Assembly: GCF_907177275.1 (NCBI RefSeq)
Contig: NZ_CAJSLV010000024.1
Span: forward strand, 135,296-199,295
Source of the DNA: Actinacidiphila cocklensis
GTDB lineage: Bacteria; Actinomycetota; Actinomycetes; Streptomycetales; Streptomycetaceae
DNA length: 64,000 bases
Direction of reading: 5' to 3'
The notes beneath the pieces were generated by a model. It was not told the DNA's origin, ran no database searches, and saw only the letters and a list, made by a program, of their open reading frames with translations. Made by a program: the position numbers and the translations under genes. Positions within the stretch are counted from its first letter, which is position 1; each line of letters begins with the position of its first letter. Below are positions 9,418 through 17,482 of the stretch, in pieces.

Positions 9418-9786
9418 GTGATCGTCGGGGTCGGCATCGACGTCGCCGAGATCGACCGCTTCGCCGCGGCCCTGGAGCGCACCCCAGGCCTCGCGGAGCG
9501 CCTGTTCACCCCCGCGGAACTGTCGCTGCCCTCCGGCGCCCCGCGCGGCCTCGCCTCGCTCGCGGCACGCTTCGCCGCCAAGGAGGCGCTGGCCAAGTCC
9601 CTGGGCGCCCCGGCCGGGCTGAGCTGGCTCGACGCCGAGGTCACCACGGAGCCGTCGGGGCGCCCCCGGCTGACCGTCACCGGCACGGTCGCCGCCCGCG
9701 CCGCGGAACTGGGCGTCCGCAGCTGGCACCTGTCCCTCAGCCACGACGCGGGCGTCGCCTCCGCGGTGGTCATCGCGGAGGGTTGA
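9418..9786 (+). CDS. acpS: Holo-[acyl-carrier-protein] synthase
   Basis: AcpS transfers the 4'-phosphopantetheine group from CoA to acyl carrier proteins. The 122-residue protein shows [15 protein letters not shown] with the metal-binding Asp near residue 8, RLFTPAEL, and [13 protein letters not shown] with the conserved KEA motif. The C-terminal [19 protein letters not shown] strand is also typical. The GTG at 9418 puts the conserved IVGVGID at the N-terminus; no strong ribosome binding site is seen. Divergent from coaA and followed by nnr. Confidence 0.95.
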   Translation: MIVGVGIDVAEIDRFAAALERTPGLAERLFTPAELSLPSGAPRGLASLAARFAAKEALAKSLGAPAGLSWLDAEVTTEPSGRPRLTVTGTVAARAAELGVRSWHLSLSHDAGVASAVVIAEG

Positions 9787-9856
9787 GCCCGGGCCGGGGT
9801 GCCGGGGCGGCAGGCGGTACGTATCGTCGGGTGCAGGGCCGACGGGAGGGTTCGCG

Positions 9857-11293
9857 ATGAGGTACGCGCATACGGTGCAGGCCGTACGGGACGCGGAGGG
9901 CGCGCTGATGGCGCGGCTGCCGGAGGGCGCGCTGATGCAGCGGGCCGCCGCCGGGCTCGCGGTGGTCGGTGCGGAAGTCCTCGGGCGGGTGTACGGCGCC
10001 AGGGTCGCCGTGCTCGCCGGCAGCGGCAGCAACGGCGGCGACGCCCTCTACGCCGGCGCGCGGCTCGCCCGCCGGGGCGCCGCGGTCACCGCGGTGCTGC
10101 TGGCGCCGGAAAAGGCGCACACCGCCGGGCTCGCGGCGCTGCGGGCCGCGGGCGGCCGGGTCGTGGGCGCCGACGACGGCTACGCGGCCGTCCGCCGCGC
10201 CCACCTCGTCTACGACGGCATCGTCGGCATCGGCGGCAAGGGCGGGCTCCGCCCGCAGGCCGCGGACCTGATGCGGGCGGTGTACGACGCGCGGGCCGCG
10301 GTCGTCGCCGTCGACCTGCCCAGCGGCGTCGACGCCGACACCGGCGAGGTCGCGGGCGACGCGGTACGGGCCGACGTCACCGTCACCTTCGGCACGTACA
10401 AGCCGGGGCTGCTCGTCGACCCGGCCGCCGGGTACGCGGGCGCCCTGCGGCTCATCGACATCGGCCTCGGCGACGACCTCGGCGTACCCCAGGTCGAGGC
10501 GCTCCAGCACGCCGACGTCGCGGCGGTGCTGCCCCGGCCCAGCGGCGAGAGCGACAAGTACCGGCGGGGGGTGGTCGGGGTCGTCGCCGGGTCCGACCGC
10601 TACCCCGGCGCGGCCGTGCTCGCCGTGTCCGGGGCGATCCGCGGCGGCGCGGGGGCCGTGCGCTACGTCGGCGGCGGCGCGGCCGCGGTGCTCGCCCGCC
10701 ACCCCGAGACGCTCGTCTCCACCGGGTCGCCGCATGCGGCCGGCCGCGTCCAGGCCTGGGTCGTCGGCCCCGGGCTCGGCGACTCCGCCGCCGCCAGGGC
10801 CGCGGTCGCGGAGGTGCTGGCCGCGGACGTGCCCGTGCTCGTCGACGCGGACGGGCTGCGCCTCATGGACCGGGACGCGGTCCTGGCGCGCAGCGCGCCC
10901 ACCGTGCTCACGCCGCACGCGGGGGAGGCGGCGGCGCTGCTCGGGCGGCCCCGGGAGGCCGTCGAGGCGTCACGCCTCGACGCGGTCCGCGCCCTGTGCG
11001 CGGCTTACGGGGCGACGGTTCTCCTCAAGGGCTCCACGACGCTCGTGGCGTCGCCCGCCTCGGAGGCTCCCGTCCGGGTGAACCCCACCGGGACGGCGTG
11101 GCTCGCCACCGCGGGCAGCGGCGACATCCTCTCCGGCCTCGCCGGCTCCCTCCTCGCGGCCTCCCTCCTGCCCGTCGAGGCGGCCTCCGTCGCCGCCTAC
11201 CTCCACGGGCTCGCTGCGCGGCTCACCCCGTCGCCCCTCACCGCTCTCGACGTGGCCGAATCCCTGCCATCCGCGTGGGCCAACACGCTCTAG
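9857..11293 (+). CDS. nnr: Bifunctional NAD(P)H-hydrate repair enzyme (epimerase/dehydratase)
   Basis: This YjeF-type fusion repairs damaged NAD(P)HX. The N-terminal epimerase half (about 1-215) has the [16 protein letters not shown] motif, and the C-terminal ADP/ATP-dependent dehydratase half (about 225-478) has the nucleotide-binding region, VVGPGLGDS, the LTPHAGE motif and [19 protein letters not shown] with the catalytic Asp. Length (478 residues) fits the two-domain form. ATG 9857 follows GGGAGG. Located 70 bp after acpS on the same strand and possibly in one unit; a repeat-packed gap follows. Confidence 0.95.
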   Translation: MRYAHTVQAVRDAEGALMARLPEGALMQRAAAGLAVVGAEVLGRVYGARVAVLAGSGSNGGDALYAGARLARRGAAVTAVLLAPEKAHTAGLAALRAAGGRVVGADDGYAAVRRAHLVYDGIVGIGGKGGLRPQAADLMRAVYDARAAVVAVDLPSGVDADTGEVAGDAVRADVTVTFGTYKPGLLVDPAAGYAGALRLIDIGLGDDLGVPQVEALQHADVAAVLPRPSGESDKYRRGVVGVVAGSDRYPGAAVLAVSGAIRGGAGAVRYVGGGAAAVLARHPETLVSTGSPHAAGRVQAWVVGPGLGDSAAARAAVAEVLAADVPVLVDADGLRLMDRDAVLARSAPTVLTPHAGEAAALLGRPREAVEASRLDAVRALCAAYGATVLLKGSTTLVASPASEAPVRVNPTGTAWLATAGSGDILSGLAGSLLAASLLPVEAASVAAYLHGLAARLTPSPLTALDVAESLPSAWANTL

Positions 11294-11339
11294 CCCTCCG
11301 GGCGGGTGGGGGGCGGTCGTGCTCGCCCCTTGCGGTGCG

Positions 11340-11866
11340 TTGCTTGCGTGCGGCTGCGTCGTGATTGCGCGCGCAGTTCCGCCCCCAGCGCCCCTTGAGG
11401 CCCTGCCCCTTGCGGCGGGCGGTCGCCTTTCGCACCGTCGTGGCTTGTCGCGCAGTTCCCCGCGCCCCTGGGGTGGGTGCCACCTGCGGTGGCGTTGCAT
11501 CTTTCCCGCCGTCTCGGCTGGGCGCGCAGTTCCCCGCGCCCCTTTGGGCCTGCGTCCTCCTGCGTACAGCATTCGCCCCTGGCGGGAGCTTGCCCTCTGC
11601 AGAGAGGGTGAGCGTTTTCAGGCGGCGCTGGGGGTACCCCCAGGCGAAGCTCTGGGGCGGAACTGCGCGCCCGCCCGAACGGCGGGAAGGAACCGACGCC
11701 ACCGCAAGGGGCACCCCCTCCAGGGGCGCGGGGAACTGCGCGACAAGCCACGATGGCGGGAAAGATGCGACGCCACCGCAGGGGGCACCCACCCGGGGGC
11801 GCGGGGAACTGCGCGACAAGCCACGATGGCGGGAAGGAAGCGACGCCACCGCAAGGGGCACCCCCC
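11340..11866. repeat. Large cluster of 70-73 bp repeats in two opposing orientations
   Basis: The 573-bp gap between nnr and the marR gene has no supported gene. On its left side (about 11360-11560) the motif GCGCAGTTCCCCGCGCCCCT recurs at 11449 and 11523. On its right side (about 11654-11866) the reverse complement GGGGCGCGGGGAACTGCGCG recurs, with units starting near 11654, 11723 and 11796. Each unit continues with ACAAGCCACGATGGCGGG and CGACGCCACCGCAAGGGGCA. Units are 69-73 bp apart, and the cluster as a whole is an imperfect inverted repeat around about 11600. The CCCCCAGGCGAAGC hairpin module lies at about 11628-11660. Confidence 0.85.
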
Positions 11867-12322
11867 TTATTCGGGACCCCTCCGGAGGAGCAGCGTGCGC
11901 AACGCCTCAGTGAAAGGGGCGACTTCGACGCCCAGCGTCGAGAAGAAATCCGTGTCGCAGGCCTCCACGGCAGTGACCGCGCGGTTGGCGAGGTCGCGGC
12001 CCTCGGGGGTGGGGGAGAGCGCGCGGGCGCGGGCGTCGTGGGGGTGGGGGAGGCGGGTGACGAGCGCGCGGGACTCCAGGGCGCGCAGGACCTGGGAGGT
12101 CATCATGGGGTCGGTCGCCGCGTGGTCGGCGAGGCGGCGCTGGGTGACGGGCTCGTCCTCGGCCTGGAGGTAGGTCAGGGACGCGAGCAGCACGAACTGC
12201 ACGTGGGTGAGGCCGTAGGGCCGCAGGGCCGCGCGCTGGGCGGCCTGCCAGCGGTTGGTGACCTGCCAGAGCAGCAGGCCGGGGCTCTCCTCCGCGGAGC
12301 CGAAGCCGGTCGCGAGACTCAC
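11867..12322 (-). CDS. MarR family transcriptional regulator
   Basis: A 151-residue winged-helix regulator. The core has the MarR pattern: a helical start (LLLWQVTNRWQAAQRAAL), YGLTHVQFVLLASLTYL, the recognition region TQRRLADHAATDPMMTSQVLRALESRALVTRLPHPHDARARALSPTPEG with the wing's DARAR, and C-terminal dimer helices. The start GTG 12322 overlaps the stop of the upstream SRPBCC gene (GTGA), so the two are translationally coupled. The operon promoter carries a perfect 16-bp palindrome that is the natural candidate for autoregulation. The ligand is unknown. Confidence 0.9.
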   Translation of the reverse strand: MSLATGFGSAEESPGLLLWQVTNRWQAAQRAALRPYGLTHVQFVLLASLTYLQAEDEPVTQRRLADHAATDPMMTSQVLRALESRALVTRLPHPHDARARALSPTPEGRDLANRAVTAVEACDTDFFSTLGVEVAPFTEALRTLLLRRGPE

Positions 12323-12741
12323 GCGGCCTCCGCCGCGTCGCGGAGCCGGTCCAGGTCGCCCTGGAGGCCCGCCGCGATGCCCTTGCCGAGGGCCGCGTTC
12401 CACAGCCGGGCGAGCGGGCCGCGGAGCGTGACGGCGACGTCCACCCGGGTGGACCCCTCGTCCGTGCGGGAGACCAGGTGGCGGAAGGTCAGCTTGGCCC
12501 CGACGAGCTTGGAGACGTCGGTGAACTCCTCGCCGTCGACCAGTTCGGCCACCACGAAGGGCACCTTGGGCGCGCCCTTGGGCTTGAGCTCGCCCTTGGC
12601 GCCGCGGACGAAGGGGCCGTCGAGCCGCACCCACTCGGTGTCGGAGTTCCACTCCGGCCAGGTCGCCATGTCCGCCCAGCGGGCGAAGAAGGCGGCGGGC
12701 GACGCGGAGGAGGTGATGTGTGCCGTTCCCAGGGTCATCAT
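12319..12741 (-). CDS. SRPBCC (START-like) family protein
   Basis: A protein of 140 residues with the helix-grip pattern of the SRPBCC/polyketide-cyclase superfamily: SSASPAAFFARWADMATWPEWNSDTEWVRLDGPF, beta strands rich in Thr/Val such as KLTFRHLVSRTDEGSTRVDVAVTL, and a long C-terminal helix GIAAGLQGDLDRLRDAAEA. These proteins bind hydrophobic ligands; no specific function can be given. The ATG at 12741 lies only 8 bases from the operator palindrome, so the mRNA leader is very short. First gene of a two-gene unit with marR, it could bind the compound that the regulator senses. Confidence 0.85.
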   Translation of the reverse strand: MMTLGTAHITSSASPAAFFARWADMATWPEWNSDTEWVRLDGPFVRGAKGELKPKGAPKVPFVVAELVDGEEFTDVSKLVGAKLTFRHLVSRTDEGSTRVDVAVTLRGPLARLWNAALGKGIAAGLQGDLDRLRDAAEAA

Positions 12742-12748
12742 GGGTTTT

Positions 12749-12764
12749 AGTATGCGCGCATACT
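12749..12764. promoter_or_regulatory. Perfect 16-bp palindrome, likely MarR operator
   Basis: AGTATGCGCGCATACT is its own reverse complement and is AT-rich at the ends, unlike the surrounding DNA. On the minus strand TTGACG lies upstream, with CATACT 17 bp further on inside the palindrome, so the site covers the -10 region of the SRPBCC-marR promoter. It is also 50 bp upstream of alr on the other strand. Confidence 0.75.
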
Positions 12765-12813
12765 ATCGGGCCGTCAAGGGCAACCATGACCCACGCCTGA
12801 GACACTGACCTGG

Positions 12814-13956
12814 ATGAACGACATGACGAGCGGGCGCGGATGGGCGCAGATCGACCTGGGTGCGTTGCGGGCGAACGTCGCGGCGCTGCGGGCCAAGGCG
12901 CCCGGCGCGGCCTTCATGGCGGTCGTGAAGGCCGACGCGTACGGGCACGGCATGGTGCCGTGCGCGCGGGCCGCGCTGGAGGGCGGCGCCACCTGGCTGG
13001 GCGTGGCCACGCCCGAGGAGGCGCTGGCGCTGCGTGCCGCCGGTGTGGGCGGCCGGGTGCTGTGCTGGCTGTGGACGCCGGGCGGCCCGTGGCGCGAGTG
13101 CGTCGAGGCCGACGTCGACGTGACCGTCAGCGCGCACTGGGCGCTGGAGGAGGCGGTGGCCGCGGCACGGGCCGCGGGCCGCACCGCGCGCGTCCAGCTC
13201 AAGATCGACGCGGGCCTCGGCCGCAACGGGGTGCAGCCCGCGGACTGGCCCGCGCTGACCGCCGCGGCAAGGGCGGCGGAAAAGGCCGGGCTGATCCGGG
13301 TCACCGGCCTGTGGGCGCACTTCTCCTGCGCCGACGAGCCGGGCCACCCCTCGATCGCGCGCGAACTCGGCGTCTTCCGCACGGCACTCGACCAGGCGGC
13401 CGCCGCGGGACTCGACCCGGAAGTGCGGCACATTGCCAATTCGCCCGGCACATTGACGCTGCCGGAGTCGCACTTCGACCTGGTGCGTCCCGGCGTGGCC
13501 ATGTACGGCATCTCCCCGGTGCCGCAGGTCGGCGGCCCCGCCGACTTCGGGCTGCGCCCGGTGATGACGCTGGCCGCGCGGCTGGCGAGCGTCAAGCAGG
13601 TGCCGGGCGGCCACGGCGTCAGTTACGGCCACCACTACGTGACGCCTGGTCCGACGACGCTTGCGCTGGTCCCGCTGGGGTACGCAGACGGTGTGCCGCG
13701 GCATGCGTCCGGTGCGGGACCGGTCCTGGTGGCCGGGAAGTGGCGGACGGTGGCGGGACGGGTGGCGATGGACCAGTTCGTGGTGGACCTCGGCGGCGAC
13801 GCCGCGGCCGCGGGCGACGAGGCGCTGCTGTTCGGCCCCGGCGACCGGGGCGAGCCGACCGCCGAGGACTGGGCGCGGGCCTGCGGCACGATCGCGTACG
13901 AGATCGTGACCAGGATCGGCGGCCGAGTGCCGCGGGTCTACACGGAGCGTGGCTGA
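12814..13956 (+). CDS. alr: Alanine racemase
   Basis: PLP enzyme making D-alanine for peptidoglycan. The 380 residues match the family. The PLP lysine is in AVVKADAYGHG at about 35-45, HFSCADEP and the PLP-phosphate-binding IANSPGTL follow, RPGVAMYG lies in the middle, and the second-domain catalytic Tyr is in GVSYGHHYV near 271. The C-terminal VAMDQFVVDLG is typical. ATG 12814 begins right where homology starts. The next gene overlaps by 8 bp, so alr and the hydrolase form an operon, with tsaE probably following. Confidence 0.96.
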   Translation: MNDMTSGRGWAQIDLGALRANVAALRAKAPGAAFMAVVKADAYGHGMVPCARAALEGGATWLGVATPEEALALRAAGVGGRVLCWLWTPGGPWRECVEADVDVTVSAHWALEEAVAAARAAGRTARVQLKIDAGLGRNGVQPADWPALTAAARAAEKAGLIRVTGLWAHFSCADEPGHPSIARELGVFRTALDQAAAAGLDPEVRHIANSPGTLTLPESHFDLVRPGVAMYGISPVPQVGGPADFGLRPVMTLAARLASVKQVPGGHGVSYGHHYVTPGPTTLALVPLGYADGVPRHASGAGPVLVAGKWRTVAGRVAMDQFVVDLGGDAAAAGDEALLFGPGDRGEPTAEDWARACGTIAYEIVTRIGGRVPRVYTERG

Positions 13957-15154
13957 GCGAGTGGGTGACGGGGTGAAGTGGGAGCGGGCCGGGCTGGTCG
14001 GGGCCGCGATCGGGGTGGTGGCCGCGGGTGCCGCGGCCGGCGTGGCGATCGAGCGGGCCACCGTCGGGCGCGGTGTACGGCGCAAGGCGCAGCTGGCGCT
14101 GGACGCGGCAGGACCCTACGGGAGCCTGCGCGGCCGGCCGGGCACCGCGACCGCGGAGGACGGCACCGAGCTGTACTTCGAGATCGAGGACGCCGCGGCC
14201 CCCGAGGCGCCCGAGCCGTCCCGCCGCGGCTGGCTGCGCGGCCGCAGGGGCGGCGCCGCGGCACCGCTGCCGGTGACCGTGGTCTTCTCGCACGGCTACT
14301 GCCTCAACCAGGACTCCTGGCACTTCCAGCGGGCCGCCCTGCGCGGCGCGGTCCGCGCGGTCTACTGGGACCAGCGCAGCCACGGCCGCAGCGAGCGCGG
14401 CCGCGACCAGGCCGCGGGCGGCCCGGCGACGATCGACCAGCTCGGCCGCGACCTGAAGGCCGTGCTGGACGCGGCCGTGCCCGAGGGTCCCGTGGTGCTG
14501 GTCGGGCACTCGATGGGCGGCATGACGGTGATGGCCTTCGCCGACCAGTACCCGGAGTACGTGCGCGAGCGGGTCGCGGGGGTCGGATTCGTCTCGACCT
14601 CCTCGGGCAAGCTGGCCGCGGTCACCCTCGGGCTGCCCGCGGTCGGCGCGCGGGCCTTCCGCGCGGTCGCGCCGGGGCTGCTGAAGATCATGGGCAGCCA
14701 GGCCGACCTGGTGGAGCGGGCGCGGCGGGCCACCGCGGAGCTGTTCGCCGGGATCATCAAGCGCTACTCCTTCGGCTCCGACGTGGACCCCGCGGTCGGC
14801 CGGTTCGCCGAGCGGCTGATCGAGTCGACGCCGATCGACGTGGTCGCCGAGTTCTACCCGGCCTTCACCGAGCACGAGAAGGGCCACGCGCTCGCCGTGC
14901 TCGACGGGCTGCCGGCGCTGGTGCTGGCCGGGGACAAGGACCTGCTCACGCCCAGCGCCCACAGCACCGAGATCGCCGAGAAGCTGCCGGAGGCCGAGCT
15001 GGTCATCGTGCAGGGCGCGGGGCACCTGGTGATATTCGAGCGCCCCGAGCTGGTGAACTCCGCCCTCGCGCTGCTCATCGCGCACGCCGCCGACTCGGTG
15101 CAGGCGCCGGTCGCCGACGGGCTGCGCGAGCTGGCGACGGCGGGCGAGGCGTAG
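13949..15154 (+). CDS. Alpha/beta hydrolase with N-terminal membrane anchor
   Basis: A 401-residue alpha/beta-hydrolase. It has a hydrophobic N-terminal segment (AGLVGAAIGVVAAGAAAGVA, about 12-31) that could anchor it, then FSHGYCLNQDSW (oxyanion region), YWDQRSHGRSER, and the nucleophile elbow VLVGHSMGGMTVM at about 184-196. The acid is probably in LAGDKDLLTP and the His in VQGAGHLVIFE. The substrate is unknown. GTG 13949 overlaps the alr stop by 8 bp, indicating translational coupling with a cell-wall precursor gene. Two Arg/Gly-rich inserts near residue 90 lengthen the loop before the core fold. Confidence 0.9.
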   Translation: MAERVGDGVKWERAGLVGAAIGVVAAGAAAGVAIERATVGRGVRRKAQLALDAAGPYGSLRGRPGTATAEDGTELYFEIEDAAAPEAPEPSRRGWLRGRRGGAAAPLPVTVVFSHGYCLNQDSWHFQRAALRGAVRAVYWDQRSHGRSERGRDQAAGGPATIDQLGRDLKAVLDAAVPEGPVVLVGHSMGGMTVMAFADQYPEYVRERVAGVGFVSTSSGKLAAVTLGLPAVGARAFRAVAPGLLKIMGSQADLVERARRATAELFAGIIKRYSFGSDVDPAVGRFAERLIESTPIDVVAEFYPAFTEHEKGHALAVLDGLPALVLAGDKDLLTPSAHSTEIAEKLPEAELVIVQGAGHLVIFERPELVNSALALLIAHAADSVQAPVADGLRELATAGEA

Positions 15155-15235
15155 GGCGGGGCTCAGCGCGAGGTGGACGGCGCGGCGGGTCGCGGACGGG
15201 CGGGGTGCGGGGGGCGGCGCGTAGGCTTCGCGGTC

Positions 15236-15778
15236 ATGGGCACACCGCACGACCCGTACCCCGCGGGCACGCAGGACCGGCTTCCCCCCGTCGTCCGGAT
15301 CACCGTACGTACCGCCGAGCGCATGCGTGACCTGGGGCGGCGCATCGCGGCGCTGCTCGCCCCCGGCGACCTCGTGCTGCTCAACGGCGAGCTGGGCGCG
15401 GGCAAGACCACCCTGACCCGGGGCCTGGGCGAGGGCCTGGGCGTACGCGGCGCCGTCACCTCGCCGACCTTCGTCATCGCCCGCGTCCACCCCTCGCTGA
15501 CCGGCGGCCCCGCCCTGGTCCACGTGGACGCCTACCGGCTGGGCGGCGGCCTGGACGAGATGGAGGACCTGGACCTCGACGTGTCGCTGCCGGAGTCGGT
15601 GGTGGTCGTCGAGTGGGGCGAGGGCAAGGTCGAGGAGCTGTCCGAGGCCCGCCTGCAGGTCGTCATTGAGCGCACGGTGGGCTCCACGCCCGACGCGGAC
15701 GACGACGCCCGGCTGGTGACGGTCAGCGGCATCGGCCCGCGCTGGGCCGCCACGGACCTGGCGGCGCTCGACGGCTGA
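15236..15778 (+). CDS. tsaE: tRNA t6A biosynthesis ATPase TsaE
   Basis: TsaE is the ATPase partner of TsaB and TsaD in making threonylcarbamoyl-adenosine at position 37 of ANN-decoding tRNAs. The 180-residue protein has the P-loop NGELGAGKTTLTRG at about 48-61, a switch region VTSPTFVIARV, and VHVDAYRLGGGLDEMEDLDLD followed by VVVVEWGEG, all family motifs. It has a short N-terminal and about 20 residues of extra C-terminal sequence. ATG 15236 was chosen because the upstream in-frame sequence is Gly/Arg-rich noncoding type. It lies 81 bp after the hydrolase, with its tsaB-rimI-tsaD partners about 1 kb further on. Confidence 0.95.
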   Translation: MGTPHDPYPAGTQDRLPPVVRITVRTAERMRDLGRRIAALLAPGDLVLLNGELGAGKTTLTRGLGEGLGVRGAVTSPTFVIARVHPSLTGGPALVHVDAYRLGGGLDEMEDLDLDVSLPESVVVVEWGEGKVEELSEARLQVVIERTVGSTPDADDDARLVTVSGIGPRWAATDLAALDG

Positions 15779-15880
15779 GCGCCGGGGCGGCGCCGGCCGG
15801 TCCCGGTGGGCACCGACAGCCTGTCGGGAAGATGTTGCGCCGGGGCGGGTGTCCGTGGTGTCCTGTTTCCAGGACCCTGC

Positions 15881-15899
15881 TTAGGGCTGCCTAACTTCC
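15881..15899. promoter_or_regulatory. Candidate iron box (DmdR/IdeR-type operator)
   Basis: TTAGGGCTGCCTAACTTCC matches 12 of 19 positions of the DtxR-family consensus TTAGGTTAGGCTAACCTAA, and contains the inverted repeat TTAGG-N4-CCTAA. A second small palindrome, GTCCTG-TTTC-CAGGAC (15860-15875), sits just upstream. The site is 19 bp before a small ORF with a good ribosome binding site, so iron control of that ORF is suggested. Confidence 0.45.
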
Positions 15900-15917
15900 A
15901 CCGCTCGGGGAGGCATC

Positions 15918-16091
15918 ATGTCGGCCCACGACCACCAGGACCCCCAGCCCGCCCCCACCTTCAGCGATCTGCTGGCCGCCGCGGAGGCGGCCCTCCGGAT
16001 CTCCACGCCGCCGCCCGCCACGCCGCCGCAGTCCGCGGCACCCCGGCCCGCCACGCCCCGGCCTCCCGTCCCCGACAAGGACGCGGCATAG
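15918..16091 (+). CDS. Small 57-residue Pro/Ala-rich protein (candidate gene)
   Basis: I do not recognise a family. The ORF starts at ATG 15918, eight bases after a GGGGAGG site, and ends in TAG. It encodes an N-terminal His/Asp-rich segment (MSAHDHQDPQPAP), a short amphipathic helix-like stretch (TFSDLLAAAEAALRIS) and a Pro/Thr/Ala-rich tail ending PVPDKDAA. There is no signal peptide or membrane segment. Codon choice has the strong third-position G/C of real genes. It is flanked by an iron-box-like site upstream and a strong hairpin terminator downstream, so it looks like a complete small transcription unit between tsaE and the converging gene. Confidence 0.6.
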   Translation: MSAHDHQDPQPAPTFSDLLAAAEAALRISTPPPATPPQSAAPRPATPRPPVPDKDAA

Positions 16092-16111
16092 CCCGTTCGG
16101 GTGAAATGCGT

Positions 16112-16136
16112 CGGGCGCGGCAATGTGCCGCGCCCG
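16112..16136. terminator. Bidirectional hairpin terminator
   Basis: CGGGCGCGGCA and TGCCGCGCCCG (11-bp perfect stem, three-base loop) lie between the small ORF and the converging YkuD-like gene. Confidence 0.75.
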
Positions 16137-16167
16137 CAGGGTCGAAACCCGGGTCCGGGACCGGGTC

Positions 16168-16716
16168 TCAGGGCATCACGTCGATGGCGATGCCGACCGT
16201 CGCGAACTGCCACATCGCCGCGGTGTCGGCGCGGGGCGCCCGGATCGCCGCGGTCTGCTTGGCCGGGTCGGGCTTGTCCAGCGAACCGTCGACGGCCGCG
16301 CTGAAGCCGATGTTGACCCCGCCGGTCATCGCGAAGAGCACGATGTGCTCGACCTGCTTGCCGTCGCCGCCGGTGCCCGACGCGCGCCGGAAGAACACGT
16401 TGTGCAGCCCCTTGCTCGGCTTCACATTGCCGGCGACCACCGGATACGTGCGCACCACCTTGTTGCCGTCGTCCACCAGCCACACCCGCTTCGCGGAGAT
16501 GCCGTAGACGACGCGCTTGCCTATCCCCGAGTGCAGCGGCAGCGGATACGTCCTCGGCTTCGGCTTGACCGGGGCCGACTGCTTCGGCGGGGTCGCCGAA
16601 TGCGCCGCCGCCGGGGTCTTCGGTGCCGAGCCCGACGCCTGCGCGGCGAGGACGGCGATCACCACCATCGCCGCCACGGTCAGACCCGAGACGAGGGTGC
16701 CGGCCTTGATTGCCAC
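16168..16716 (-). CDS. Secreted or membrane-anchored protein with degenerate L,D-transpeptidase (YkuD) fold
   Basis: A 182-residue protein with an N-terminal hydrophobic segment (about 6-27), a Pro/Lys linker and a C-terminal domain that I read as YkuD-like. RVWLVDDGNKVVRTYPVVAG matches the start of that domain, NIGFSAA stands where active enzymes have a GIHGT-type strand, and AIRAPRADTAAMWQFATVGIAIDV aligns with the HGCIRM...GTPVVI end. The catalytic Ser-His-Gly-Cys is missing: Ala occupies the Cys position. It is therefore probably not a transpeptidase but a binding or structural paralogue. GTG 16716 follows GGAGG. The fold call is by eye, so it is moderate. Confidence 0.7.
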   Translation of the reverse strand: MAIKAGTLVSGLTVAAMVVIAVLAAQASGSAPKTPAAAHSATPPKQSAPVKPKPRTYPLPLHSGIGKRVVYGISAKRVWLVDDGNKVVRTYPVVAGNVKPSKGLHNVFFRRASGTGGDGKQVEHIVLFAMTGGVNIGFSAAVDGSLDKPDPAKQTAAIRAPRADTAAMWQFATVGIAIDVMP

Positions 16717-16816
16717 GGGAGTCCTCCGGTCGGGTTGCGCGCTCGCTCCCCGTTGACGGTAGCAGCAGCGGCGACCGCCGCCGCGGCCGTCCGGGTGCTG
16801 CCCGTACCCTGGGGGC

Positions 16817-17482
16817 GTGCTGCTGCTTGCCTTCGACACCGCCACGCCCGCCGTCACCGCCGCCCTGCACGACGGGGAGCGGGTGCTCGCCGAGTCCACG
16901 GTGATCGACGCGCGCCGGCACGGCGAACTCCTGGTGCCCGCCGTCGACCGGGTGCTGACATCCGCGGGCCGCGCCCTCGCCGACGTCACCGGCATCGTCG
17001 TCGGCGTGGGCCCGGGACCCTATACGGGCCTGCGCGTCGGCCTGGTCACCGCCGCATCCTTCGGCGACGCCCTCGACGTGCCCGTGCACGGCGTGTGCAC
17101 CCTGGACGGCCTGGCGTGGGCCGCGGGCGAGGCCGGCATCGACGGGCCGTTCACGGTGGCCACCGACGCGCGCCGCAAGGAGGTCTACTGGGCCTGCTAC
17201 GACGGCCCCGCCGTCCGCGTCACCGAGCCCGCGGTCAACCGCGCCGCCGACCTGCCGCAGGACGTGCTGGCGCTGCCCGCGGTCGGCGCGGGCGCGGCGC
17301 TCTACCCCGAGTCCTTCACCGACCGCCGCCCCGAACCCGCCCACCAGTCGGCCGGCTCGCTCGCCGCGCTCGCCGCCCACCGGCTGGCCGCGGGCGAGGC
17401 CTTCGCGGCCGCGCTGCCGCTGTACCTGCGCCGCCCCGACGCCCAGGTGCCCGCGGGCTACAAGGCGGTCCTGCCGACGTGA
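16817..17482 (+). CDS. tsaB: tRNA t6A biosynthesis protein TsaB
   Basis: TsaB is the inactive-ASKHA-fold partner that scaffolds TsaD in t6A synthesis. The 221 residues begin LLLAFDTATPAVTAALHDG, with the family's RRHGELLVPAVDRVL and VVGVGPGPYTGLRVGLVTA segments and the DARRKEVYWACY strand. It begins with GTG 16817. Its stop overlaps the GTG of rimI (GTGA), the first of three successive overlaps in the tsaB-rimI-tsaD-hypothetical set, which implies coupled translation. Confidence 0.95.
   Translation: MLLLAFDTATPAVTAALHDGERVLAESTVIDARRHGELLVPAVDRVLTSAGRALADVTGIVVGVGPGPYTGLRVGLVTAASFGDALDVPVHGVCTLDGLAWAAGEAGIDGPFTVATDARRKEVYWACYDGPAVRVTEPAVNRAADLPQDVLALPAVGAGAALYPESFTDRRPEPAHQSAGSLAALAAHRLAAGEAFAAALPLYLRRPDAQVPAGYKAVLPT

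Noticed and set aside
11340..11866. CRISPR array
   Set aside because: Units are about 73 bp and conserved nearly throughout, present in both orientations, without unique spacers, and no cas gene is near.
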